From: Halorubrum trapanicum
GTDB taxonomy: Archaea; Halobacteriota; Halobacteria; Halobacteriales; Haloferacaceae
DNA: 64,000 nt
Assembly: GCF_017873555.1 (NCBI RefSeq)
Contig: NZ_JAGGKE010000009.1
Location: 62,001-126,000, forward strand
Direction: 5' to 3'
The notes under the pieces were generated by a model. That model searched no databases. It had not been told where the DNA came from and saw nothing but the letters and a program-made list of their open reading frames with translations. Of the stretch, positions 32,160-41,189 are shown one piece after another; the stretch's first letter is position 1; each line of letters starts with the position of its first letter. Made by a program: the position numbers and the translations under genes.

Positions 32160-33851
32160 ATGGATATCGGACTTGTCGGCGACGGTCCCGCGGTCGAGGC
32201 CGCCGCGGCCGCGCTCGGCGACGTCGACGTGAACGTGATGCCCGTCGAGGCCGACCTGCTCGACGGGTTCGACACCGCGGTCGTCGTCGACACCGCCGGA
32301 TCGGCCGCGTTCGCGACCGCGAACGAGCTGCTCGACCGGTGGATCGCGGTCGAGGTGGGCGGACTCGGCGGCGTCCCCCTCGCCGAACTCGACGCCGCGG
32401 TGACTGTCCTCGACGACGCCTGCTACGACTGCCTGCGCGCCCGCGTCGAGAGCGGCGGGGCGGAGCCGGCGGACGCGCCGACCGGCCGCCGGTCGGCCGT
32501 GCGCTACGCCGGCGCGGTGGCCGGACGGCGGGCGATCCGACTGCTCGCCGGCGACCCGGTGGCGGACACCGTCGTCGAGGTGCCCGGCGGCGAGCGGACG
32601 CTCCTCCCGGTTCCCGGCTGCGACTGCGGCTCCGATCCCGGCGACGCGCTCCCCAGAGGTCACGCCGAGCGAGACCTCGACGCCGCGATCGACCGCGCGG
32701 AGCGGGCCGTCGACCCCCGCGTCGGCGCGCTGCGCGAGGTCGGCGAGCAGGAGTCGTTCCCGGTGCCGTACTACGTCGCCCGAGTCGCCGACACGACGCC
32801 CTTCTCGGACGCGGACGCGGCCGACTTCGGCGGCGGGGCGGCCGCCGACTGGGACGCCGCGTTCATGAAGGCGCTCGGCGAGGGGTTAGAGCGGTACGCG
32901 GCCGGCGTCTACCGCGAGGCCGAGTTCACGCGCGCGCCGGCCGAAAATGTCCCGAACCCGGTCACGCCGGACGCGTTCGTCCGCCCCAACGACGCCGAGG
33001 CGTACGACCGCGACGACCGGCTCCCGTGGGTCCGCGGCGAGCGCCTCGGGACGGGCGAGCCGGCGAGCCTCCCCGCGGAGTTCGTCGGGTTCCCGCCGCC
33101 GGAGCGGCGGTACCGCCCGCCGATCACGACCGGGCTCGGACTCGGGAGCTCCGGCCCCGACGCCGCGCTCTCCGGACTCTACGAGACGATCGAGCGCGAC
33201 GCGACGATGACCAGCTGGTACTCCACGACGGACCCGCTCGGGCTCGACCTCGACGACCCCGGGTTCGCCGAGCTGGAGAAGCGGGCGCGCGCGGAGTCGC
33301 TGTCGGTGACGCCCCTGCTCGTCACGACCGACGTCGACGTGCCGGTCGTCGCGGTCGGCGTGAGCCGCGAGGGCGACTGGCCGCGGTTCGCCGCGGGGTC
33401 GGGCGCCGACCTCGATCCGGCCGCCGCGGCGCGGAGCGCGCTCGCCGAGGCGCTCCAGAACTGGACCGAACTGCGCTCGATGGGCCGGGAGGCGGCCGAT
33501 GAGCAGGGCGCGGCGATCGGCCACCACGCCGACCTGCCCGCGGAGACGGCCGCGTTCTTCGACCCGGACGCGACCGTCCCGACCGAGGGGCTGGGCGAGC
33601 CGGCGCTGTCGGGGACCGAGGAGCTGGCGGCCGCGATCGACCGCGTCGAGGCCGTCGGACTCGACCCGTACGTCGCGCGGGTGACGACGCGCGACCTCGC
33701 CTCGCTCGGCTTCGAGGCCGTCCGCGTGCTGGTGCCGGGCGCGCAGCCCCTCTTCACCGGCGACCCCTTCTTCGGCGACCGCGCCCGCGAGGTGCCGCGG
33801 TCGATGGGGTTCGAGCCGGCGCTCGACCGCCCGTACCACCCGTTCCCGTAA
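32160..33851 (+). CDS. YcaO-type cyclodehydratase with N-terminal zinc-binding leader-recognition-like domain
   Basis: The 563-residue protein has an N-terminal part (about 1-160) like the partner protein of azoline-forming YcaO systems, with a zinc tetrad C88-x2-C91 and C154-x-C156. Residues about 190-560 are a YcaO ATPase domain with ALGEGLERYAAG and ALSGLYETIERDA (ATP/Mg2+ Glu and Arg) and ALAEALQNWTE. It ends YHPFP, close to the P-x-P-x-P tail of azoline-forming YcaOs. The family uses ATP to activate a peptide amide. Conserved in haloarchaea, substrate unknown. No dehydrogenase or obvious precursor peptide adjoins it; the next genes are a cupin and a cysteine desulfurase. Confidence 0.82.
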   Translation: MDIGLVGDGPAVEAAAAALGDVDVNVMPVEADLLDGFDTAVVVDTAGSAAFATANELLDRWIAVEVGGLGGVPLAELDAAVTVLDDACYDCLRARVESGGAEPADAPTGRRSAVRYAGAVAGRRAIRLLAGDPVADTVVEVPGGERTLLPVPGCDCGSDPGDALPRGHAERDLDAAIDRAERAVDPRVGALREVGEQESFPVPYYVARVADTTPFSDADAADFGGGAAADWDAAFMKALGEGLERYAAGVYREAEFTRAPAENVPNPVTPDAFVRPNDAEAYDRDDRLPWVRGERLGTGEPASLPAEFVGFPPPERRYRPPITTGLGLGSSGPDAALSGLYETIERDATMTSWYSTTDPLGLDLDDPGFAELEKRARAESLSVTPLLVTTDVDVPVVAVGVSREGDWPRFAAGSGADLDPAAAARSALAEALQNWTELRSMGREAADEQGAAIGHHADLPAETAAFFDPDATVPTEGLGEPALSGTEELAAAIDRVEAVGLDPYVARVTTRDLASLGFEAVRVLVPGAQPLFTGDPFFGDRAREVPRSMGFEPALDRPYHPFP

Positions 33852-33941
33852 GGGGCCGGACCCGGCAGGCACCGGCATCCGCCCTCGGCTCTGGCCGCCA
33901 GTTCCCGCGGATTTAGGTGCCTCCGGGCCGCCCGAGGGCGT

Positions 33942-34280
33942 ATGGACGTCGTACCCGACGCGGACGTGGAGGCGGTCGAGGCGGTCGACGGCGTGTTCCT
34001 GACGCAGGGCGCGGTCGGCGGAGACACGAGCATTCAGCGGTTCGAGATCGAGCCGGGCGAGGGGGTGCCCGAACACGACCACCCGCACGAGCAGATCGGC
34101 GTGATCACGGCCGGGACGCTGACGTTCCTCGTCGACGGCGAGGAGCGCGTCGTCGGCCCCGAGGACACGTACGTGATCCCCGGCGGCGAACCGCACGCGG
34201 CCGAGAACCGCACCGACGAGCTCGTCGTCGGCTTCGACATCTTCTCGCCGCCGCGGGCGAACCCGGACTGGGGCGAGTAG
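33942..34280 (+). CDS. small cupin-domain protein
   Basis: The 112-residue protein is a single cupin barrel. Motif 1 is EHDHPHEQIGVITAGTLTF (metal His-x-His and Glu, about residues 46-64) and motif 2 is YVIPGGEPHAAEN with the fourth ligand His. It could be a sensor or small dioxygenase; no substrate can be deduced. It follows the YcaO gene after 90 bp with CGGATTTAGG as its promoter, so it may or may not be in the same unit. Confidence 0.82.
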   Translation: MDVVPDADVEAVEAVDGVFLTQGAVGGDTSIQRFEIEPGEGVPEHDHPHEQIGVITAGTLTFLVDGEERVVGPEDTYVIPGGEPHAAENRTDELVVGFDIFSPPRANPDWGE

Positions 34281-34416
34281 GCGGGCGGTCCGCGGCCCGA
34301 CCCGGTTCGAGCAGGCGGTGCGAACCCCCGCGGACCGCGGCGCTCAGCGCGTCCGCGATACCCGCAAGACGTACCGGACCGAAGGTGTGTTAGTGTTCGG
34401 GACCGCATGTCGGGTA

Positions 34417-35694
34417 ATGGGAGTCCAAGAACAGTACCCGTTCGACGTGGAGGCGCTCCGCGCCGACTTCCCGATCCTCGATCGAAAGGTCGGCGGGGAC
34501 CCGGAGACCGCGGGCGAGGGCGAGGGCGACGACACGCCGCTCGTCTACCTCGACAACGCGGCGACCTCGCACACCCCCGACCCGGTCGTCGACGCCATCT
34601 CCGACTACTACCGGAGCTACAACGCCAACGTCCACCGCGGGATCCACCAGCTGAGCCAGGAGGCCTCCGTCGCCTACGAGGAGGCTCACGACGCGGTCGC
34701 CGAGTTCGTCGGCGCGGCGGGCCGCGAGGAGATCGTCTTCACGAAGAACACGACCGAGGCGATGAACCTCGTCGCGTACGCGTGGGGTCTCGCGGAGCTG
34801 GGACCGGGCGACAACGTCGTCCTCTCCGAGATGGAACACCACGCCTCGCTCGTCACCTGGCAGCAGATCGGCAAGCGCACGGGCGCCGACGTGCGCTTCG
34901 TCGACGTCACCGACGAGGGCCGGCTCGACATGAACGACGCCGCCGACCTGATCGACGACGACACCGAGATGGTGTCCGTCGTCCACGTGTCGAACACGCT
35001 CGGCACCGTGAACCCGATCGGCGAGCTGGCCGATCTGGCACACGATCACGACGCCCTGATGTTCGCCGACGCCGCGCAGTCGGTGCCGACGCGCCCGGTC
35101 GACGTCGGCGACCTCGACGTCGACTTCCTCGCCTTCTCCGGCCACAAGATGTGCGGGCCGACCGGGATCGGCGCCCTCTACGGCCGCGAGGAGATCCTGG
35201 AGGGGATGCAGCCGTACCTCTACGGCGGCGACATGATCCGCCGGGTCTCCTTCGAGGACTCCACCTGGGAGGACCTCCCGTGGAAGTTCGAGGCCGGGAC
35301 GCCCTCGATCGCGCAGGGGATCGGTCTCGCGGCCGCGATCGAGTACCTCGAGGAGGTCGGCATGGACCGGATCGAGACCCACGAGGACCTGCTGGCCGAG
35401 TACGCCTACGACGAGCTACAGGCGCTCGGCGGCGTCGAGATCTACGGCCCCCCGGGCGACGACCGCGGCGGCCTCGTCGCGTTCAACGTCGACGGCGTCC
35501 ACGCCCACGACCTCTCCAGCATCCTCAACGACTACGGCGTCGCGATCCGCGCCGGCGACCACTGCACCCAGCCGCTCCACGACGAGATGGGCGTCGCCGC
35601 CTCCGCGCGCGCCTCCTTCTACTTCTACAACACTATCGAGGAGGTCGACGCGCTCGTCGACGCGGTCCGCGAGGCCCGGGACCTGTTCGCGTAG
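34417..35694 (+). CDS. sufS: SufS-type cysteine desulfurase
   Basis: The 425-residue PLP enzyme has the group II features YLDNAATSHTPDPVVDAI, HHASLVTW, VDFLAFSGHKMCGPTGIG (PLP Lys) and the active-site Cys in RAGDHCTQPLH near the C-terminus. Group II SufS enzymes release sulfur from cysteine for Fe-S cluster building with SufU or SufE. The insert GGDPETAGEGEGDDTP after residue 25 is a halophile-specific acidic loop. SufBCD genes are not in the window. The start is ATG 34417; the upstream extension has no homology. Confidence 0.92.
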   Translation: MGVQEQYPFDVEALRADFPILDRKVGGDPETAGEGEGDDTPLVYLDNAATSHTPDPVVDAISDYYRSYNANVHRGIHQLSQEASVAYEEAHDAVAEFVGAAGREEIVFTKNTTEAMNLVAYAWGLAELGPGDNVVLSEMEHHASLVTWQQIGKRTGADVRFVDVTDEGRLDMNDAADLIDDDTEMVSVVHVSNTLGTVNPIGELADLAHDHDALMFADAAQSVPTRPVDVGDLDVDFLAFSGHKMCGPTGIGALYGREEILEGMQPYLYGGDMIRRVSFEDSTWEDLPWKFEAGTPSIAQGIGLAAAIEYLEEVGMDRIETHEDLLAEYAYDELQALGGVEIYGPPGDDRGGLVAFNVDGVHAHDLSSILNDYGVAIRAGDHCTQPLHDEMGVAASARASFYFYNTIEEVDALVDAVREARDLFA

Positions 35695-35938
35695 CGAATC
35701 CGCGGGGTACGGCACCCGTGCGCACAGCGAATCGGTGATCGCGCGCCACTCGTCGTCGACCCCGGACGCGTCCGGTGATTTCCTCGTAATACTACCGAAT
35801 AATCGGCTCTGAGGGGCGTGACAACGGTGATCGCGCAATTGTTATGCCGTCGACGGCCCGACGATGGTACGAAGAAGAGTCACAACTCTCGTAGTAAGTT
35901 GTTGTTTCCCGCCGAGTCGTCGCTCGCCATCACACCAC

Positions 35939-36532
35939 ATGACCGACCACACACCGCCGCCGTCCGACGCCCGCGCAGACCCGAACGGAGCCCCCGATCG
36001 ATCCGAATCGCTCGCCGACCACTCCCCGAGGACCGACGGGGGACCGATCACCGTCCTCCAGGTCGAGCCGGACCCGCGTTCCGCCGAGCTGCTGGAGGCG
36101 TTCGCGGCGCGGCTCACCGATCGCGTTCGGGTCCGCACCGTGGACCGCTTCGCGGACGCGCTCGACGCCGTCGAGACGGGCGTCGAGTTCGACGGCGAGC
36201 GGGTCTCGGTCGACTGCGTCGTGACGGAACAGCGCCTTCCGGACGGGTCCGGGGTCGACCTGACCGAGCGACTGCGCGAGGCTGACCGCGGGGTTCCGGT
36301 CGTGTTCTACACCACGTGTCCGGGCGAGGAGCGCGAGGCGGCCGCGTTCGGCGCCGGCGCGGACGCCTACTTTGAGAAGGGGTCCGATCGCGGCCGGTAC
36401 GACGCGATCCTCGACCGGATCCGCGCGCTCGTCGACGAGCGCCGCGACCGCGAGGGAGACGCGAGGGCGGGAGTCGCGTCGACGCCGCGCGCGCCCGGGG
36501 CACCGGGAGAGACGCTGCGCTCCGAGGAGTGA
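35939..36532 (+). CDS. stand-alone receiver protein with Glu at the phosphoacceptor position
   Basis: The 197-residue protein has a disordered N-terminus, a receiver domain (about 35-160) and an unstructured tail. Receiver landmarks are ITVLQVEPDPRS (acidic pocket), VVFYTTCPGEE (switch Thr) and AYFEKG (conserved Lys). At the phosphorylation site, where D-x-x-L-P-D-x-S-G is expected, it reads CVVTEQRLPDGSGVDL, so Asp is replaced by Glu. It should therefore be permanently active-like or phosphorylation-independent. Upstream 244 bp hold only the promoter. No kinase adjacent. Confidence 0.78.
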   Translation: MTDHTPPPSDARADPNGAPDRSESLADHSPRTDGGPITVLQVEPDPRSAELLEAFAARLTDRVRVRTVDRFADALDAVETGVEFDGERVSVDCVVTEQRLPDGSGVDLTERLREADRGVPVVFYTTCPGEEREAAAFGAGADAYFEKGSDRGRYDAILDRIRALVDERRDREGDARAGVASTPRAPGAPGETLRSEE

Positions 36533-36626
36533 GTGGCGTCGCCGAGCGGCAACTGTGGAGAGTAGCGGGGACAGCGACTGTGGAGGGTAGAGGAGACGGC
36601 GCCAGCGGGGTCGACAGACGTTCGCG

Positions 36627-36794
36627 TTACCGTTCGAAGTCGAGATCGACCGTGAGGTCGGTCGCGATCCACGCGTCGGTGTTGCCCTGTTCGGTGAAGA
36701 CGGTCCGATCCTGAGAACAGCGGGTCGCAGCGACGGTCGGCCGTTCGTCGGCCGCCGATTCGGCGTCCCGCTCGATCCGGTCTCCCGTTGTCAT
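36627..36794 (-). CDS. 55-residue haloarchaeal conserved small protein
   Basis: On the minus strand the frame reads MTTGDRIERDAESAADERPT, then VAATRCSQDRTVFTEQGNTD and AWIATDLTVDLDFER. The core T-V-F-T-E-x-G-N-T-D-x-W-I-A-T-D is conserved in many small haloarchaeal proteins from memory. No function is known. TCATTACTACC at 36791-36801 gives a weak upstream box in an AT-rich stretch (ATATAG at 36820-36826). It lies head to head with the OYE gene. Confidence 0.65.
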   Translation of the reverse strand: MTTGDRIERDAESAADERPTVAATRCSQDRTVFTEQGNTDAWIATDLTVDLDFER

Positions 36795-36907
36795 TACTAC
36801 CCGGTCAGAGACCGGCGGGGATATAGATTTCGGTCGACCTAAACCATCTGCGGCGATCCGGGCGGGGGATCGGAGGGCCTTACCTCGCGGCGGTCGTTCA
36901 CTCGGCC

Positions 36908-38008
36908 GTGACCGACACGCTGTTCACACCGCTCACGCTGCGCGAGACCGAGTTCCGGAACCGCGTAATGCTCTCGCCGATGTGCCAGTACTCCGCCGAG
37001 GACGGACTGGCCAACGACTGGCACCGCGTCCACCTCGGCGCCCGCGCCGCCGGCGGCGCGGGCGTCGTGATGACGGAGGCGACCGGCGTCGAACCGCGCG
37101 GCCGCATCACCCCGAACTGCCTCGGGATCTGGTCCGACGAGCACGCCGAGGCGATCGAACCGATCGTCGAGTTCGTCCGGTCGCAGGGCGCGACCCCGGG
37201 GATCCAGCTGGCTCACGCCGGGCGGAAGGCCTCTCACCGCCCGCCGGCCGAGGGGAGCGGTCCAATTCCCGCCGACGAGGCGGACGGGTGGGAGACCGTC
37301 TCCGCGACCGACGAGCCGTACCCGCACGCGAACGTCGACGAGGGCGACCTGGCCGACACCCGCCGGCTGGACGGCGAGGGCGTCGACGAGGTCATCGACG
37401 CGTTCGCGACCGCCGCCGAGCGCGCGCACGACATCGGCTTCGAGGTGGCGGAGGTCCACGCGGCCCACGGCTACCTGCTCCACCAGTTCTGCTCGCCGGT
37501 CACCAACGACCGGGAGGACGAGTACGGCGGGAGCTTCGAGAACCGCACTCGGCTCCTCCGCGAGGTCGTCGAGGCCGTCCGCGAGGTCTGGCCCGACGGC
37601 AAGCCGGTGTTCGTCCGGATCTCCGCGACCGACTGGCTCCCCGACCGCGACTCGTGGGACGTGGACGACTCGGTGCGGCTGGCCCCCGTACTCGCCGAGG
37701 CCGGCGCCGACCTGATCGACGTCTCGGGCGGCGGGATCCACCCGGACCAAGCGATCCCGAACGCCGGCCCGGGCTATCAGGTACCCTACGCCGAGGCGAT
37801 CCGCGAGGGGACCGACGTGCCCGTCGCCGCGGTCGGCGGGATCACGGAGCCGACCCACGCCGACGCCCTGGTCCGCAACGAGCGGGCCGACCTCGTCGCG
37901 CTCGGCCGCGAGATGCTCCGACACCCCCACTGGCCGCTTGAGGCCGCCCACGAACTCGGCGCAGACGTCGAGTGGCCGGTCCAGTACCGCCGCGGCCGCT
38001 ACGACTGA
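36908..38008 (+). CDS. old yellow enzyme family NADH:flavin oxidoreductase (YqjM-like)
   Basis: The 366-residue protein is a TIM-barrel FMN enzyme. It has RVMLSPMCQYSAEDG at the FMN site with the Cys of the YqjM subclass, IQLAHAGRKAS, VEVHAAHGYLLHQFCSP-type EVHAAHGYLLHQF with the substrate His-x-x-His equivalent, and the C-terminal AVGGITEP and LVALGREMLRHP. YqjM-type enzymes reduce activated C=C bonds of enones. The start is a GTG at 36908. Physiological substrate unknown. Confidence 0.9.
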   Translation: MTDTLFTPLTLRETEFRNRVMLSPMCQYSAEDGLANDWHRVHLGARAAGGAGVVMTEATGVEPRGRITPNCLGIWSDEHAEAIEPIVEFVRSQGATPGIQLAHAGRKASHRPPAEGSGPIPADEADGWETVSATDEPYPHANVDEGDLADTRRLDGEGVDEVIDAFATAAERAHDIGFEVAEVHAAHGYLLHQFCSPVTNDREDEYGGSFENRTRLLREVVEAVREVWPDGKPVFVRISATDWLPDRDSWDVDDSVRLAPVLAEAGADLIDVSGGGIHPDQAIPNAGPGYQVPYAEAIREGTDVPVAAVGGITEPTHADALVRNERADLVALGREMLRHPHWPLEAAHELGADVEWPVQYRRGRYD

Positions 38009-38094
38009 GCGACGACTACGGCGAGTCACCGACGGGGCGGGAACCGCCCGCACGCTCCGAGAAGACTTATTTCCCTCCCGCGAGCCGACCGCGT

Positions 38095-39354
38095 ATGGAG
38101 TACCGACCGTTCCCCGACGAGCGCGCCGACGAGTTCGACGCGTTCATGCGGTACGCGTTCTCCCCGACCGAGGGACCGTACGACCCCGAAGAGGCGGAAG
38201 ATCACGACACCATCGCCGACACGCGGGGGCTGTTCGACGGCGCCGACCCGGTCGCTGTCTGCGCGCACCACTACTTCTCGCTGCGGATCCGCGGCGCCGA
38301 CCGCGAGGTCGCCGGCCTCTCCGCGGTCGCGTCCCCGCCGGAACGCCGCCGGCAGGGGAACGTCGGCCGGATGCTCAGGGAGTCGCTGGCGGAGTACCGC
38401 GACCGCGACGTCTTCGTCTCGACGCTGTGGCCCTTCGAGTACCCCTTCTACGCGGGCTACGGCTGGGCGACCGCGTCCCGCTACCGCCGCCTGACCGCGC
38501 CGCCGGACCGGTTGGGGTTCGTCGACGACCTGATCGCGACGGACGGCGACGACGCCGGGACCTTCCGCCGACTCGGGGAGGACGATTACCCGGCCGTGAA
38601 ACCCGTCCTCGCGGCGATGGCCGACCGCTACGACCTGACGATGGACTGGACCGAGGAGTGGTGGCGCGAGCGGGCGCTCCAGGGGTGGAAGACCGACCCG
38701 TTCGTCTACGGCTGGGAGCGCGACGGGGAGACGCGAGCCGTCTGCGCGTACAGCTTCCGCGACGAGCCGGACGCGGACGACCCGGCGCTGCGCGTCACCG
38801 ACGTCGCCGTCGCGGACGACGAGGCGTGGTTCCAGCTGCTCCGCTTCTTCCGGAACCACGACTCGCAGGTCGACGAGGTCCGGGTCCGCGCCCCGCCGGA
38901 CGCGCCCCTGCTCGACCTCGTCGACGACCCGCGCGCCGTCGACTGCGAGGTTCGCACCGGACCGATGGTCCGGCTCGTCGACGTCGCCGCCGCGCTCGAA
39001 GCGCTCGCGCCGGACCCCGAACTCGAGACCGCGTTCTCGCTTTCGGTCGCCGACCCGCTCGTCGATTGGAACGACCGGACGTTCCGGGTCGCCGTCGCGG
39101 ACGGCGCGGTCGCCGTCGAGCCGACGGGCGGCGAGACCGACGGTGAGACCCCCGACGCGGAAGGCGAGACCGCGGACACCGCGGTCGACGTCGGCGCGCT
39201 CTCGCAGCTGTACGTCGGATACCGGTCGGTCGACGAGGTGATTCGGGACGACGGGCTCGCGGTCGACGGCGAGGTCGCGGGCGATAGCGCGCTCGCGGAC
39301 GACCTCCGCGCGCTGTTCCCGCCGCGGACGACGCACCTCCGCGAGGGGTTCTGA
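38095..39354 (+). CDS. Eis-like GNAT acetyltransferase with sterol-carrier-like domain
   Basis: The 419-residue protein opens MEYRPFPDERADEFDAFMRY. An N-terminal GNAT domain has VAGLSAVASPPERRRQGNVG as acetyl-CoA loop, a second GNAT-like domain follows (about 150-290), and the C-terminal third resembles the SCP2-like domain of Eis, ending THLREGF with the free carboxylate used in Eis catalysis. Eis proteins acetylate amines, including aminoglycosides in bacteria; the haloarchaeal substrate is unknown. TTATTTCCC 20-30 nt upstream fits a leaderless mRNA. Confidence 0.8.
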   Translation: MEYRPFPDERADEFDAFMRYAFSPTEGPYDPEEAEDHDTIADTRGLFDGADPVAVCAHHYFSLRIRGADREVAGLSAVASPPERRRQGNVGRMLRESLAEYRDRDVFVSTLWPFEYPFYAGYGWATASRYRRLTAPPDRLGFVDDLIATDGDDAGTFRRLGEDDYPAVKPVLAAMADRYDLTMDWTEEWWRERALQGWKTDPFVYGWERDGETRAVCAYSFRDEPDADDPALRVTDVAVADDEAWFQLLRFFRNHDSQVDEVRVRAPPDAPLLDLVDDPRAVDCEVRTGPMVRLVDVAAALEALAPDPELETAFSLSVADPLVDWNDRTFRVAVADGAVAVEPTGGETDGETPDAEGETADTAVDVGALSQLYVGYRSVDEVIRDDGLAVDGEVAGDSALADDLRALFPPRTTHLREGF

Positions 39355-39423
39355 GCCGCGCGGCCGGGATCCGCTTCCGCGACCCGGCAGGGCTTTTTAT
39401 CCGCGGACCGCCTACGGCGCGGT

Positions 39424-40335
39424 ATGAGTTCCCGCGACCCCCGCGACGACGACCTCGAGGAGCGGCTCGACGAGCTCGAGGACGTGCTGAGCGAGCTCCG
39501 CTCCGACCTCCGGGAGACCGAGCGCGACCGCCGCGGTCCCCCGCGACCGCCCCGGCTCTCGGAGCTGGTGCGGTTCACCGAACAGTACACCATTCCGACG
39601 CTCATCGCGCTGCTGGAGACGACGATCAAGTCGCTCGAACTGCTTCAGGGCACCCTCCGGCTCGCCGACCCCGGCCGGAGCGTCGCGGAGGGCGCGGAGG
39701 GCGCGGGCGACCGCCTCGCGGACGTCCGCGACGGCGCGAGCGCCGGTCTCTCGCGGTCGCTCTCGGAGCTTCGGACCGCGCTCTCCGAGGCCGACCTCCC
39801 AGAGGAGGCCGCCTCGCGGTCGATCATCGCCGACGCGCGCGACCTCACCGCGGAGATCGAGTCCCGGATCGACGAGGGACGCCGGGAGGCGGACGCGGCG
39901 CGCGACCGGCGCCTCGGGAGGGACGGCGACCGGGACCGAGACGAGAGCGACCGAACCCGGGACGGAGGCGATCGAACCCGGAACGAGAGCGACCGAGAGC
40001 GCGACGAGAGGGAGTCCGACCGCGACGACGACACCAGTCCGGTTCGGATCGACGTGACCGAACCCGGCGAAAGCGGTGACGAGGGCGACGAGCGCGAGGA
40101 CGAAGCGTCCGACGACGCCGACGACGCCCCGGAGATAGACGTCGAGTCCGAGCTGGAGTCGATAAAGCGTCAGGTCGACGGCGACGAGGTCGGTGCGGAG
40201 GCGGGCGACGACGTGGAAGCAGCCGACGATGACACCGACACGGACGACGACGTGGAGAACGGCGCGGGCAGCGAAGGGAACGCGGGATCGAGTGACGACG
40301 CGGACGAAGAGGGGCCGGACGACGGAACGAACTGA
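39424..40335 (+). CDS. haloarchaeal coiled-coil protein with highly charged tail
   Basis: The 303-residue protein begins MSSRDPRDDDLEERLDELED with an acidic coiled coil (about 10-40), then a conserved core LSELVRFTEQYTIPTLIALL and TIKSLELLQGTLRLADPGRS. Residues 160-200 are made of R-D-x-D-R/N-E-S repeats and the last 90 residues are almost all Asp, Glu, Ser and Gly. The core is a haloarchaea-specific family without known function; the tail is probably disordered. CTTTTTATCC at about 39391-39400 is a good TATA box. It converges on the next gene with 9 bp between them. Confidence 0.7.
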   Translation: MSSRDPRDDDLEERLDELEDVLSELRSDLRETERDRRGPPRPPRLSELVRFTEQYTIPTLIALLETTIKSLELLQGTLRLADPGRSVAEGAEGAGDRLADVRDGASAGLSRSLSELRTALSEADLPEEAASRSIIADARDLTAEIESRIDEGRREADAARDRRLGRDGDRDRDESDRTRDGGDRTRNESDRERDERESDRDDDTSPVRIDVTEPGESGDEGDEREDEASDDADDAPEIDVESELESIKRQVDGDEVGAEAGDDVEAADDDTDTDDDVENGAGSEGNAGSSDDADEEGPDDGTN

Positions 40336-40344
40336 GCCGCGGTC

Positions 40345-41094
40345 TCAAAACGACGCGCCGAGCCGGTCGGCGACGCGCTCGGCGGAGTCGAGGAGGAGCG
40401 TCTCGTCGTCGGTGAACACTTCGAGGGCGACGGTGCCGTCGAACCCGGCGAGTTCCGACTCGACGAGGTCGTAGTCGACCTCGCCGGCTCCCACGGGGAG
40501 GTGGGTGTCGCCGCGGCGGCGGACGTCGTGGCAGTGGAGATGCGAGATCCGGTCGCCGTGGCTCCGGAGGAACCGCTTTATCGCCTTGTTTCCCCCCTCC
40601 ATGTACGCGTGGCCGAGGTCGAAACAGATCGCGGTGTCGGTCTCGCGGGCGAGGTCGCCGAGGACGGAGAGCTGAAGCCCCGAGTGCTGGTGGCCGACGT
40701 TCTCGACGACGACCTCGACGCCTGCCTCGCGGCCGGCGTCCGCGACCCGGCGGAGCTGGTCGGCGGCCGTCTCCCGGAAGCCCACGTCGTCGCGGTCGGC
40801 GGAGGTGGCGTGGAGGACCGCCTTCTCGGCACCGAGGTCGCCGGCCGCTTCGAGGAGCCGCCGCTGGTAGTCGACGATGGCGTCGTTCACTTCGGGGACG
40901 TAGGTCGCCAGCCGCTGGCTGTACGGCAAGTGGACGAGCAACTCGCGGCCGGCGAGCGCGTCGCTCAGGCGCTCCGGGTCGATATCACCCGGCACGAGCG
41001 TCGGCTCCCCGATTCCGAGCTCGCAGAAGTCGAATCGGGGCGACGACGCCGCGAGCCGATCGAGGTCGTCGCCGACGGTGAGACCGATCGCCAT
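40345..41094 (-). CDS. sugar phosphate isomerase/epimerase-like TIM-barrel protein
   Basis: The 249-residue protein has the xylose-isomerase-like barrel. Probable metal ligands are Glu in VVVENVGH, Asp and His in CFDLGHAYMEGG, His in HLHCHDVRRRGD, and Glu in VALEVFTDDE. Relatives include hydroxypyruvate isomerase, IolE and endonuclease IV. No sugar substrate can be assigned. CTTATAAC at 41118-41125 lies 24-31 bp before ATG 41094, a leaderless promoter. Confidence 0.82.
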   Translation of the reverse strand: MAIGLTVGDDLDRLAASSPRFDFCELGIGEPTLVPGDIDPERLSDALAGRELLVHLPYSQRLATYVPEVNDAIVDYQRRLLEAAGDLGAEKAVLHATSADRDDVGFRETAADQLRRVADAGREAGVEVVVENVGHQHSGLQLSVLGDLARETDTAICFDLGHAYMEGGNKAIKRFLRSHGDRISHLHCHDVRRRGDTHLPVGAGEVDYDLVESELAGFDGTVALEVFTDDETLLLDSAERVADRLGASF

Positions 41095-41189
41095 GTCGGC
41101 GGTGGGTGCGGCGGCGTGTTATAAGTAGTGGCGCGGGCGGCCGCCGCGGGCTCGACGGGGACCGCGACACGTACGTGACGCGGTTCGCC

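Noticed and set aside
36839..38053. 404-residue minus-strand frame opposite the OYE gene (and many similar long antisense frames)
   Set aside because: High third-position GC in the real gene removes stops from the antisense frame. Its composition (Arg, Val, Leu, Gly) has no family features.
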